Of a stretch of DNA of 64,000 nt, positions 61,201 to 64,000 are shown one piece after another. The stretch is from NCBI GenBank assembly GCA_948470475.1, contig OX419343.1, forward strand, positions 5,781,633 through 5,845,632. The letters are read 5' to 3'. The translations under genes and the position numbers were made by a program. Source of the DNA: Galaxea fascicularis. Taxonomy: Eukaryota; Cnidaria; Anthozoa; Scleractinia; Euphylliidae. The notes under the pieces were generated by a model. That model was not told where the DNA came from, searched no databases, and saw only the letters and a program-made list of their open reading frames with translations. The first letter of the stretch is position 1. The number at the start of each line of letters is the position of its first letter.

Positions 61201-63729
61201 GCAGCAGGGTACAAAAAGTCAGTTGCACTGATCTGGGAGAAGCAACCATCTAGCAATCAGAGTTTTAATTTATGTACCGGATATTATTGTCTTTTCGCTG
61301 GGAGAGCTATTCACTGCCATGATTCTCGGGTTAAGCAAACAATCCCCGTTTCTAATTCGTCCTTCGCAGTGAATGATGTATATGAAATCAATCATATATG
61401 AACTGAAGAAATGAAATGAAATGAAATAAAGATTGATCTTCACAGTTGTAAACGCAATTTATGCAATTGCAAAAAGAAGCCTAAAATACATTCAAGATTT
61501 CAACGAGGTTTGAACCCGTAACTTCGCGATACCGGTGCGATGCTCTAACCAACTAAGCTATGAAGCCACTGACGTTGGCAGCTGGTCAGTTATGGGTTCA
61601 TATGTTCCCGTGAGAGAGATGGGTGAGAATTATGTATATAAAATAAATCTTGACTTTTATCAAAATGGAAAGGATCTTTAAATTCAATTTTCTACAGGTT
61701 CTTACCTGAATTCACTCTGACGTAACTAGCAGCAAATGGGAGGTACGGTTCCAGGGCCCTGTGAGATTTGTCCACGATCATATAATTTCTTGGCACAATC
61801 TGACCTAACCTCACATAATCCACGTTCTCACCGATAGCGATGACGAATATGGTGACACCTTGCTCCAGAAGGGCCTGAACAGGAGTACCCAAGGCGACTC
61901 CTGTTGTCAGTTGTCCTCCATGGGTAAGAATCAACATGATCTTTGGGACTAACGGACGCGATGATTGAGAAAATGTCTGGTTGGCTAGTACTAATGCTTG
62001 TTCTATTCTCTCTGTATCCCCTATATAAGGAAGTGAATCAATTGATCGATTGATGGCCTCGTTAGTAGAGTGTCTCCCGAGTGGAATTGACAGCTCTGCT
62101 CTGTTCCCGTATGAAATGATCCCGGCTCGAACGTTCTGTGGGGATATTTTAAACAACGCAACAACTTTCTTGAGAAACTCTAACTCCTTCGGATAATCTG
62201 ATTTTGGTATAGCCGATGAGGAATCGAGCAGAAACAGCATATCGGCTGTGATTTCAAGAGTTGGGATCAAATCTGAAATAAAGAGTATAACACAATAACG
62301 ATAAAGGTAACGATAACGAAGTTGGTTATTGGCAATGGTTATTATTATTATTATTATTATTATTTTTATTACTATTATTATTGCTACTACTATAATCATT
62401 GTTAATGTCGGTACAGTGAAACCCTTTAGAGAACAATTTTCCACTTGTTTTTAAGCTCTGTCAAAAGCCACATCAATAAAGCGAAAATGTTGGCAAAGTC
62501 AGGTTGTATGCGAGTCCAACCCTGCAATGAGACCACTCAACGAGACTAGTAGCAATGGTTCGTCGAAACATGGGATGAATTACGAAAGTTGCCACTAGCC
62601 AGGTTGAACGATAATTAGCTTGAACTATAGACTCAACAATATACCGATAGAAGAATATCCTGGAACACAAAATGAGTGTGACACAACAAAACCGTACGAA
62701 ACACCAGCATGGCCAATAGGCCATATTCGTATTCTCGGTACTGAACTGGATCTAGCATGAAGTGGAGGCTCTTGCGGGGGAATACATTTACATATGAAAA
62801 GATTCCCCCGCAAGAGCCTCCACTTCATGCTAGATCCAGTTTAATACCGAGAATACGAATATCGCCTATTGTTTTCGCATATTCATTTTAATGCATGAAA
62901 TAAATGGTTGGTTTGTTTAACTGTCGTCCAGTCCTGTAACCCCGGAGCTAAGATTAAACGGAGCCAGTACAAAACTTTTACCGTCCATCACCAATTACTG
63001 TATGTAATTATCATCCATTTAATAAGAGCTCGCTTAATATATAAAGCAGGAAAGTGGAAGGAGCATTGATCAGCTAACGACTTCGTAAATGTTACTACTT
63101 TTTCATAGTGCATTTGTTGACAATTTAATTCAATGTTCTTGGTCATTACTTACCCTGGATTGAATCGATCTGATTTACAATTCGGTAAGTCTGCCTCAGA
63201 AGTTGTTCGAACGAGCTCACAAAGAATACGTCCTGCCTTCTTCTAGCGAGCAGATACAGCTCATCTCTTTCGATGTAGCTGCCGATACCGATGACATAAA
63301 CTTGAACGCCTAGGTCATGAAGGGGGCGCACTGCAATGTCCAGCGGTTTCGCGTCGTAGTCTTCTGTTTGCTTTCCGTCGGTGAGCACAAATGCTATTCT
63401 TGGAACAGACGGACGGGACCTGGAAAATACTCTGCGGGCTAGTTCCAGCGCTTTATCGATCCTTGTTCTGTTGCCTAAAAACTCCAAATTGTCGACTGCA
63501 GCGCTGATGCTTCGCTTATCACTGTAAGTGTCAAAGTCGAAGATCAGTTTCGGGAAGTCACTATATATTATCGTACTCACTCGGGTTGCATTCGGTGAGA
63601 CTTGGAATACAGCTGTCAGATCTTTAACGAACTGTTTTTCCCGTTTATAGTCGGCTTTGCCGATACTTCCAGATGAGTCCATTATAAAAACAACATCAGC
63701 TTTGTTCCTGACCGATGGGAGTACCGTGT
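25437..63729 (-). CDS. Gene R: giant tandem vWA-domain protein, 25 modules, 5' end outside the window
   Basis: Thirty-eight exons were assembled by eye from splice sites and vWA homology. Together they give about 14.4 kb of coding sequence in one open frame, ending at TAG (25437-25439). Each module of about 185-195 residues shows the vWA plan: a hydrophobic strand ending in D-S/A-S, an FVKxxA helix, an R-A-x-V-x-Y-G strand, G-x-R-R-x-D-x-A-L, a V-x-L-L-T-x-G-R-Q strand, a V-x-A-I-G strand and a closing V-x-S-F segment. Module exons begin and end in phase 1. The likely product is a secreted matrix or adhesion protein related in layout to collagen VI or matrilin vWA arrays. No signal peptide is visible because R1 is entered through a phase-1 acceptor near the window edge. 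Family assignment is firm; exact exon inventory is somewhat less so. Confidence 0.85.
26692..27035 (-). CDS. Gene R exon: vWA module R25, first half
   Basis: A 344-base exon entered in phase 1 (acceptor AATAG) and left in phase 0 (donor GTAAGT after SGVPR). It carries a Cys (APCKGA) before strand 1, a full DASGS motif and [10 protein letters not shown], with Ser at the usual Thr position. The Cys before the domain is the pattern of gene L, not of R1-R24. Confidence 0.85.
27265..27492 (+). repeat. Penelope-like element tail, solo copy
   Basis: It matches the tail at 6690-6830: a CTCTGACGAAGGGCTAAC start, GTGCGGTGGTCAATTTACA, and the end CCACAGTTTCTTTAGAAACT. An internal stretch (GTTCACAACTCCCCTA and GTTCACACCTCCCCTA) is duplicated. 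It lies in the intron between R24 and R25. Confidence 0.6.
27524..27809 (-). CDS. Gene R exon: vWA module R24, second half
   Basis: A 286-base exon entered in phase 0 (acceptor GCCAG) and left in phase 1 (donor GTATGC). It begins [10 protein letters not shown]. The strand-4 motif reads FVEGQQ, with Glu in place of Asp, followed by VYVVGIG and a closing VSSY segment. Confidence 0.84.
28267..28535 (-). CDS. Gene R exon: vWA module R24, first half
   Basis: A 269-base exon entered in phase 1 (acceptor AATCAG) and left in phase 0 (donor GTAAAT after RQLHK). DSSGF is degenerate. The split lies just before ALKLAVE, about six residues beyond the site used in R3, R9, R17, R18 and R21, so it is a different intron. 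Confidence 0.83.
28874..29437 (-). CDS. Gene R exon: vWA module R23
   Basis: A single 564-base exon from acceptor TCTCAG to donor GTAAGT, phase 1-1. The second metal-site motif VTDGKQ keeps its Asp, but the first is DSSQT rather than DxSxS. It is the most MIDAS-like of the inner modules. Open sequence upstream of 29437 is intron read-through. Confidence 0.88.
29978..30547 (-). CDS. Gene R exon: vWA module R22
   Basis: A single 570-base exon from acceptor TTGTAG to donor GTACGA, phase 1-1. DSSDG and LTAGRQ are degenerate. GRRRLDAAL and TLIVVGIG are clear landmarks. Confidence 0.88.
31143..31466 (-). CDS. Gene R exon: vWA module R21, second half
   Basis: A 324-base exon, phase 1-1, from acceptor AAAAG to donor GTAAAT. 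It begins GSRRIDKAL with [14 protein letters not shown] and a closing segment ending AANEG. Joined to 33240-33494 it makes a 193-codon module. Confidence 0.85.
31556..31652. repeat. Tandem duplication of about 50 bases in the intron of R21/R22
   Basis: AACAACTGTGATTGGCTTAC and AACAACTCTGATTGGCTCAG begin two adjacent similar units, each containing AAAAGC(G/A)TG. Confidence 0.5.
32825..33125 (+). mobile_element. tRNA-derived SINE, family 1
   Basis: ATGGCGCAGTGGTGAG and GGGTTCGATTCC give boxes A and B. The body matches the copies at 19450 and 50330 and the end is AAATAAATAGATTTG. It lies in the long intron splitting R21. Confidence 0.75.
33240..33494 (-). CDS. Gene R exon: vWA module R21, first half
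   Basis: A 255-base exon, phase 1-1, from acceptor CGTCAG to donor GTACGT. DASTA is a strongly diverged MIDAS. It ends TYLRG at the common split site. The following intron is long (about 1.8 kb) and contains a SINE. Confidence 0.84.
34076..34633 (-). CDS. Gene R exon: vWA module R20
   Basis: A single 558-base exon from acceptor TTTCAG to donor GTAACA, phase 1-1. DSSDG and LTSGRQ are degenerate. GARRMDKAL is present. The usual VVAIG strand reads VYVVSIAND, so the Gly after Ile is lost, and the following loop is also diverged. Confidence 0.87.
35121..35687 (-). CDS. Gene R exon: vWA module R19
   Basis: A single 567-base exon from acceptor CCGTAG to donor GTAAGA, phase 1-1. The first part has no Met but is clearly open and carries strand 1 ([11 protein letters not shown]) and [18 protein letters not shown] replaces LTDGx[11 protein letters not shown] is uninterrupted. 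Confidence 0.88.
35905..36055. repeat. Microsatellite of GTCA/GTCG units
   Basis: Irregular GTCAGTGA units pass into about eleven perfect GGTC units (around 36005-36049). It lies in the intron between R18 and R19. Confidence 0.8.
36201..36509 (-). CDS. Gene R exon: vWA module R18, second half
   Basis: A 309-base exon, phase 1-1, from acceptor TTCAG to donor GTACCT. It begins GSRRIDRAL, with [13 protein letters not shown] and a closing segment ending HIRKG. It is the same length as the second half of R9. Confidence 0.87.
36929..37186 (-). CDS. Gene R exon: vWA module R18, first half
   Basis: A 258-base exon entered in phase 1 (acceptor TATCAG). It carries [15 protein letters not shown] and AAVVNYG, ending ITPAKG. 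The donor matching the common split site would be GTTTCT, weaker than any other in the gene. The next exon nevertheless begins exactly where homology predicts. Confidence 0.78.
37835..38128 (-). CDS. Gene R exon: vWA module R17, second half
   Basis: A 294-base exon, phase 1-1, from acceptor TTCAG to donor GTAAGC. It begins GLRRMDLAL and carries VTTGEQ (Asp to Thr) and TFVVAIA. It is about five codons shorter than other second halves. The missing part is the E-L-x-x-V segment before the closing VASF, replaced by a short DPENTSADF stretch. Confidence 0.85.
38503..38748 (-). CDS. Gene R exon: vWA module R17, first half
   Basis: A 246-base exon, phase 1-1, from acceptor ACAAG to donor GTGAGT. 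It holds [17 protein letters not shown] and ASVVLYG, ending LLLGG at the common split site. The acceptor lacks a long pyrimidine tract, so the start could shift slightly. Confidence 0.82.
39010..39185. repeat. Degenerate TCTCCCG-rich stretch
   Basis: Repeated TCTCCCGATTCCCGG-like units occur in the intron between R16 and R17. I see no coding signal. Confidence 0.4.
39500..40069 (-). CDS. Gene R exon: vWA module R16
   Basis: A single 570-base exon from acceptor TAAAG to donor GTAAGA, phase 1-1. DSSSS is intact while LTAGRQ lacks Asp. Typical landmarks are [21 protein letters not shown] and TFVVSIG. The protein crosses the donor as R-S-S, as in R6 and R19, where the last codon is AGT rather than GGT. 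Confidence 0.88.
40542..41111 (-). CDS. Gene R exon: vWA module R15
   Basis: A single 570-base exon from acceptor CGTAG to donor GTACAT, phase 1-1. DSSAS fits DxSxS, but the second site is LTAGRQ without Asp. LNATSENS contains a candidate N-glycosylation site not followed by Pro. Confidence 0.88.
41205..41400. mobile_element. Foldback element between R14 and R15
   Basis: CTTATTAACCAAGCGCGAGG with GTACTGGGAGAATATCGGC on the left is mirrored by GCCGATATTCTCCCAGTAC and CTTGGTTAATAAG on the right. Arms are about 45 bases with a spacer of about 60 bases. Confidence 0.6.
42070..42235. mobile_element. Foldback element with CGCACGACC arms
   Basis: AATCGCACGACCTCGAGTAC and AATTCGGGATTAATA run into ATTTTGAAAGTTCTCAA, and the right half repeats these in reverse to GGTCGTGCGATT. 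The two arms make up almost the whole element. Confidence 0.6.
42236..42388. repeat. Second inverted repeat next to the 42070 foldback
   Basis: TATAGTACATTCAACAAAAT (42239) is mirrored by ATTTTGTTGAGTGTACTATA (42359). The arms are about 24 bases around an unrelated centre, directly next to the previous foldback. Confidence 0.5.
42772..43329 (-). CDS. Gene R exon: vWA module R14
   Basis: A single 558-base exon from acceptor CTCAAG to donor GTAAGT, phase 1-1. The motifs are DSSYD and [16 protein letters not shown] is uninterrupted. Strand 2 is diverged to VAIPYGS instead of the usual V-x-Y-G. Confidence 0.88.
43671..44231 (-). CDS. Gene R exon: vWA module R13
   Basis: A single 561-base exon from acceptor GGTTAG to donor GTAAGG, phase 1-1. 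DSSYE and LTAGRQ are the degenerate motifs. ARRMDLGL corresponds to RRxDxAL. It has a very short linker before strand 1 (ALPMAFF), unlike R12. Confidence 0.88.
45000..45053 (-). CDS. Gene R mini-exon e: Thr/Pro-rich linker
   Basis: A 54-base candidate exon from acceptor TATAG to donor GTACTT, phase 1-1. It encodes [17 protein letters not shown] after a split codon. It is the last of five such exons and precedes module R13. Confidence 0.66.
45461..45511 (-). CDS. Gene R mini-exon d: Thr/Pro-rich linker
   Basis: A 51-base candidate exon from acceptor TATAG to donor GTACTT, phase 1-1. It encodes [16 protein letters not shown] after a split codon. The donor and acceptor contexts closely match those of mini-exon e about 460 bases away, suggesting recent local duplication. 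Confidence 0.66.
46000..46053 (-). CDS. Gene R mini-exon c: Thr/Pro-rich linker
   Basis: A 54-base candidate exon from acceptor AATCAG to donor GTATTT, phase 1-1. It encodes [17 protein letters not shown] after a split codon. The TTP ending before the donor is shared with mini-exons a, d and e. Confidence 0.66.
46325..46595. mobile_element. Foldback element with AGGCATCAAGAGTTTCAGTT arms
   Basis: The left arm runs through GGACGCAGTGCATTGTGGGA to CTCGAATGGCAG. The right arm mirrors it from CTGCCATTCAAGA through TCCCATAATGCACTGCGTCC to AACTGAAACTCTTGATGCCT. Arms are about 80 bases. It lies between R12 and mini-exon c. Confidence 0.65.
47366..47932 (-). CDS. Gene R exon: vWA module R12
   Basis: A single 567-base exon from acceptor TTTGCAG to donor GTATGT, phase 1-1. 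DSSLG and LTAGPQ show a degenerate MIDAS. The start [10 protein letters not shown] extends the Thr/Pro-rich character of the neighbouring mini-exons. This module is flanked by two mini-exons upstream and three downstream. Confidence 0.88.
48230..48462 (-). repeat. Penelope-like element tail with head-to-head inverted end
   Basis: The minus strand carries the same tail, from AGTTTCTTTAGAAACT-type sequence near 48260 to the start motif near 48400. At 48403-48440 the start motif is repeated in the opposite direction, forming a palindrome around AGCGATTCGCT. It lies in the intron between mini-exon b and R12. Confidence 0.55.
48601..48648 (-). CDS. Gene R mini-exon b: Thr-rich linker
   Basis: A 48-base candidate exon from acceptor TATAG to donor GTATTG, phase 1-1. 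It encodes [15 protein letters not shown] after a split codon. It resembles mini-exon a in length, phase, composition and the A/T-rich intron sequence upstream of its acceptor. Confidence 0.65.
49110..49166 (-). CDS. Gene R mini-exon a: Thr/Pro-rich linker
   Basis: A 57-base candidate exon from acceptor CTACAG to donor GTATTT. It is entered and left in phase 1, like the vWA exons, so it can be included or skipped without changing frame. It encodes [18 protein letters not shown] after a split first codon. Four similar exons follow, which supports a real O-glycosylated-type linker rather than chance. A second AG three bases downstream could shorten it by one codon. Confidence 0.68.
49182..49258. 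repeat. Local tandem duplication in the intron beside mini-exon a
   Basis: Two adjacent copies of AAAAAAATATCCATTTA plus GATGTTATGCCATCACT-like sequence, unit about 38 bases. It begins about 15 bases beyond the acceptor of mini-exon a. Confidence 0.6.
49629..50174 (-). CDS. Gene R exon: vWA module R11
   Basis: A single 546-base exon from acceptor TTCAG to donor GTAAGT, phase 1-1. The metal motifs are DSSSE and FTSGRT, both degenerate. [10 protein letters not shown] is present. Two Thr-rich mini-exons follow it before the next vWA module. Confidence 0.88.
50330..50540 (-). mobile_element. tRNA-derived SINE, family 1, reverse orientation
   Basis: The minus strand reads AGCAGGGATGGCGCAGTGG at its start, with a box B variant and the CTGCTCCGAG body, to about 50330. 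It lies in the intron between R10 and R11. Confidence 0.7.
50690..51025. repeat. Diverged relative of the element at 20785-21235
   Basis: It shares GTATTTCTCA, a TCTTAAAAGATTA-like stretch, an AATGAACGTTATGC stretch and the end TTTTGAGAAACGC with the copy-B element. It lies in the intron between R10 and R11. Confidence 0.4.
51264..51483 (-). CDS. Gene R exon: vWA module R10, last part
   Basis: A 220-base exon entered in phase 0 (acceptor AACAG) and left in phase 1 (donor GTATCT). It supplies [14 protein letters not shown], the NSFVLAIG strand and the closing segment. Joined to 52028-52395 it gives a complete module of 196 codons. Confidence 0.83.
52028..52395 (-). CDS. Gene R exon: vWA module R10, first part
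   Basis: A 368-base exon entered in phase 1 (acceptor TTTTAG) and left in phase 0 (donor GTAAGG after ITAGPQIE). It holds [15 protein letters not shown] and the strand-4 segment. The intron here lies after the TAGPQ motif, a position used by no other module in the window. Confidence 0.84.
52871..53179 (-). CDS. Gene R exon: vWA module R9, second half
   Basis: A 309-base exon, phase 1-1, from acceptor TTTCAG to donor GTTAGA. It begins GSRRIDKAL and carries LTAGRQ (no MIDAS Asp), TYILSIG and the closing VASF segment, ending KQPG. It completes the module started at 53552-53806. Confidence 0.87.
53552..53806 (-). CDS. Gene R exon: vWA module R9, first half
   Basis: A 255-base exon, phase 1-1, from acceptor ATAG to donor GTGAGA. 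It carries DSSAD, a VVSLAKYL helix and an AALLTYG strand, and ends in YIGG at the common split site. It has exactly the same length as the first halves of R3 and R21. Confidence 0.86.
54155..54733 (-). CDS. Gene R exon: vWA module R8
   Basis: A single 579-base exon from acceptor CTTAG to donor GTATGA, phase 1-1. DASSS keeps the first MIDAS element, but LTGGKQ lacks the Asp. [10 protein letters not shown] is a variant of the RRxDxAL segment, with His in place of Asp. The rest of the module is normal in length. Confidence 0.88.
54797..54845. repeat. ATCC microsatellite
   Basis: About ten tandem ATCC units with two TCC/TCA variants, in the intron between R7 and R8 and just upstream of a SINE. 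Confidence 0.85.
54880..55300 (+). mobile_element. tRNA-derived SINE, family 2, with ATT tail
   Basis: The tRNA-like head has GGCTCAGTTGGTAGAGC and GGGGGTTCATGCCCC, followed by a long non-tRNA body and an (ATT)n tail at about 55247-55297. It lies in the intron between R7 and R8. The body and tail argue against a functional tRNA gene. Confidence 0.65.
55379..55945 (-). CDS. Gene R exon: vWA module R7
   Basis: A single 567-base exon from acceptor TTTCAG to donor GTAAGT, phase 1-1. DSSFD and LTAGPH show a degenerate MIDAS. It contains [10 protein letters not shown] at the usual site, uninterrupted by an intron. The linker AAPKPITDI precedes the first strand. Confidence 0.88.
56203..56345. repeat. 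Dispersed repeat (TGACGTTTCGACAAC), longer copy
   Basis: GTACGATCGTCCGGGTGAGT and TGACGTTTCGACAACCTGAG match 8540-8615. It lies in the intron between R6 and R7, with G-rich and C-rich runs nearby (56397-56420, 56578-56598). Confidence 0.45.
56886..57461 (-). CDS. Gene R exon: vWA module R6
   Basis: A single 576-base exon from acceptor TTTTAG to donor GTAAGA, phase 1-1. The motifs are DSSSN and ITAGRQ, the common degenerate MIDAS form in this gene. The LNVSPGNS loop carries a candidate N-glycosylation site. The linker before the domain is Gly/Pro-rich (GGDPTSPDF). Confidence 0.88.
57541..57790 (-). mobile_element. tRNA-derived SINE, family 3
   Basis: The minus strand head GGATGGCCGAGTGGTTTAGG and a later GACTCGGGTTC resemble a class II (Leu/Ser-like) tRNA. 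The body continues to a tail near 57541. It lies in the intron between R5 and R6. Confidence 0.55.
57940..58497 (-). CDS. Gene R exon: vWA module R5
   Basis: A single 558-base exon from acceptor TGCAG to donor GTTAGT, phase 1-1. The MIDAS region is DSSET with LTSGNQ (Asp to Ser). A possible N-glycosylation site, NVS in FNVSPRKS, sits between helix 1 and strand 2, at the same place as in several other modules. It ends ENLKG at the splice. Confidence 0.88.
58806..59363 (-). CDS. Gene R exon: vWA module R4
   Basis: A single 558-base exon from acceptor CATAG to donor GTAAGG, phase 1-1. DSSSS keeps the first MIDAS element, but ITSGPR replaces the second Asp with Ser. It contains RACLVIYSN, the only cysteine I find in modules R1-R24, so that Cys has no partner within the module. 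The [10 protein letters not shown] segment is especially basic. Confidence 0.88.
59657..59971 (-). CDS. Gene R exon: vWA module R3, second half
   Basis: A 315-base exon, phase 1-1, from acceptor TCAAG to donor GTATGT. It begins GPRRMDKAL and continues through FTSGPQ, where Ser replaces the MIDAS Asp, then TYVVAIG and a closing IPSF segment. Joining to the exon at 60372-60626 gives a normal full-length module of 190 codons. Confidence 0.87.
60372..60626 (-). CDS. Gene R exon: vWA module R3, first half
   Basis: A 255-base exon from acceptor ATAG to donor GTAAGG, phase 1-1. It carries strand 1 with DSSEN, a degenerate MIDAS, the [15 protein letters not shown] helix and the ASVITYG strand, and ends after HRIQ. 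The split falls in the Gly codon just before PRRMDKAL of the next exon. This is the same site used in R9, R17, R18 and R21. Confidence 0.85.
61071..61190. mobile_element. MITE-like element, short relative of 7972-8538
   Basis: It begins GGCCCGGTTCATACGTCCAAC and ends GTTCGACCTTTGAACCGAGC, with a central palindrome sharing CGAATCTAATGCAAATGAG with the longer copy. About 120 bases. Confidence 0.55.
61385..61590 (-). mobile_element. tRNA-derived SINE, family 4, with TTTCA tail
   Basis: The minus strand head has TAGCTTAGTTGGTTAGAGC and GGGTTCAAACC, a short body, and a (TTTCA)n tail at about 61401-61425. It lies in the intron between R2 and R3. Confidence 0.6.
61706..62272 (-). CDS. Gene R exon: vWA module R2
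   Basis: A single 567-base exon from acceptor TTTCAG to donor GTAAGA, phase 1-1. The metal motif reads DSSSA, with the fifth-position Ser lost, and the second Asp is replaced by His in LTHGGQ, so metal binding is doubtful. The RRxD segment is diverged to TERIEQAL. The upstream continuation of the open frame into hydrophobic Ile-rich sequence comes from an intronic ATT repeat and is not part of the protein. Confidence 0.88.
62336..62398. repeat. ATT microsatellite
   Basis: About a dozen ATT units with variants in the intron upstream of R2. It creates a misleading Ile-rich open frame before that exon. Confidence 0.75.
62705..62878. mobile_element. Long near-perfect foldback element
   Basis: The left arm has TATTCGTATTCTCGGTACTG, then GCATGAAGTGGAGGCTCTTG and CGGGGGAAT. 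The right arm mirrors it to ACCGAGAATACGAATATCGC. Arms of about 70 bases leave a loop of under 20 bases. It lies in the intron between R1 and R2. Confidence 0.7.
63154..63729 (-). CDS. Gene R exon: vWA module R1 (intact MIDAS)
   Basis: A single 576-base exon from acceptor TTAAG to donor GTAAGT, phase 1 to phase 1. The metal-site motif DSSGS starts near residue 18, a Thr sits in RTRIDKAL, and LTDGKQ keeps the second Asp. It is the most N-terminal module seen and, with R25, one of only two in the gene with both DxSxS and the T/S-D-G Asp. No cysteine is present. Earlier exons, including a signal peptide, should lie beyond 64000. Confidence 0.9.
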
Positions 63730-64000
63730 CTTAACAAAAGAGAAAAGGAGAGCATTTTAGTACAAAAGTTTTTAATTAAACAATGCCATAAAACAGATTA
63801 GTATATACGACACAAGTGAATAGCGTTTTTTTGCGCGTTCTGATTGGTTAACTGGGATGTAATTAGCAAAGTACTATTCACCTCCACTTCGGTGAATAAT
63901 TGTTAAATACTGCTACCTGTCTCATTAGTACAACTTGGCCGGCAAGATATAAATGTTCTATTCCAACCAAGAACTTTTAAATTGGAGTTTCGGCTTGGTT

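Noticed and set aside
61505..61580. Candidate minus-strand tRNA
   Set aside because: Followed by a short body and TTTCA tail typical of a SINE.
62273..62444. Hydrophobic Ile-rich start before R2, resembling a signal peptide or membrane segment
   Set aside because: It is produced by an ATT microsatellite in the intron and is separated from R2 by a clear acceptor.

Overview
The window looks like metazoan genomic DNA, most plausibly from an anthozoan cnidarian such as a stony coral. This is inference from gene style and repeats, not a species call. Genes are intron-rich with canonical GT-AG splice sites. Introns and intergenic DNA carry several tRNA-derived SINE types, many small palindromic or foldback elements and a decayed Penelope-like retroelement. 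There are no bacterial operons, rRNAs, CRISPR arrays or phage modules. All convincing coding sequence lies on the minus strand and belongs to one protein type: extracellular proteins built from tandem von Willebrand factor A (vWA) modules, comparable in layout to collagen VI N-terminal arrays or matrilins. No collagen triplets, EGF, kringle or transmembrane segments were seen.

Gene R (right, 63729 down to 25437, 5' end outside the window) contributes 25 vWA modules (R1-R25), about 4,800 codons. Exon lengths and phases agree throughout. Seventeen modules are single exons entered and left in phase 1, seven more are split in two, and R25 is split and ends at a stop. Five mini-exons of 48-57 bases encode Thr/Pro-rich linkers around R12. 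Only R1 and R25 keep both the DxSxS motif and the Asp of the T/S-D-G motif of a metal-binding MIDAS site; the modules between have lost one or both. By eye, R1-R24 contain a single cysteine.

Gene L (left, 9453 down to 120, 3' end outside the window) starts with a signal-peptide exon (9384-9453) under a TATA box, followed by four Cys-flanked vWA modules (L1-L4). L1 and L2 have intact MIDAS motifs, L4 is near-intact, and L3 has lost its metal-site Asp residues.

Between the two genes lies an old tandem segmental duplication: about 9.3-16.56 kb (copy A, with the live first exon of gene L) and about 16.9-23.7 kb (copy B). Copy B has a second signal-peptide exon whose TATA box is eroded and whose predicted splice phase no longer fits L1. 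Each copy has acquired different mobile elements. The 23.7-25.4 kb stretch holds two further palindromic elements and no gene.

Long stretches where I see nothing beyond intron or unremarkable AT-rich DNA: 693-1200, 1469-2138, 2441-2847, 3660-4202, 4424-5126, 6840-7970, 8620-9290, 11090-13950, 14810-16880, 17060-19000, 21240-23850 (apart from the duplication itself), 25680-26691, 28536-28873, 29438-29977, 30548-31142, 31650-32520, 33495-34075, 34634-35120, 37187-37834, 38129-38502, 40070-40541, 43330-43670, 44232-44999, 47000-47365, 47933-48230, 51484-52027, 52396-52870, 53180-53551, 53807-54154, 55946-56200, 59972-60371, 60627-61070 and 63730-64000.

Both genes probably make secreted, repetitive matrix or adhesion proteins. 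Modules with intact MIDAS sites could bind ligands through a metal ion, while the degenerate modules would act mainly as a long spacer or self-assembly rod.
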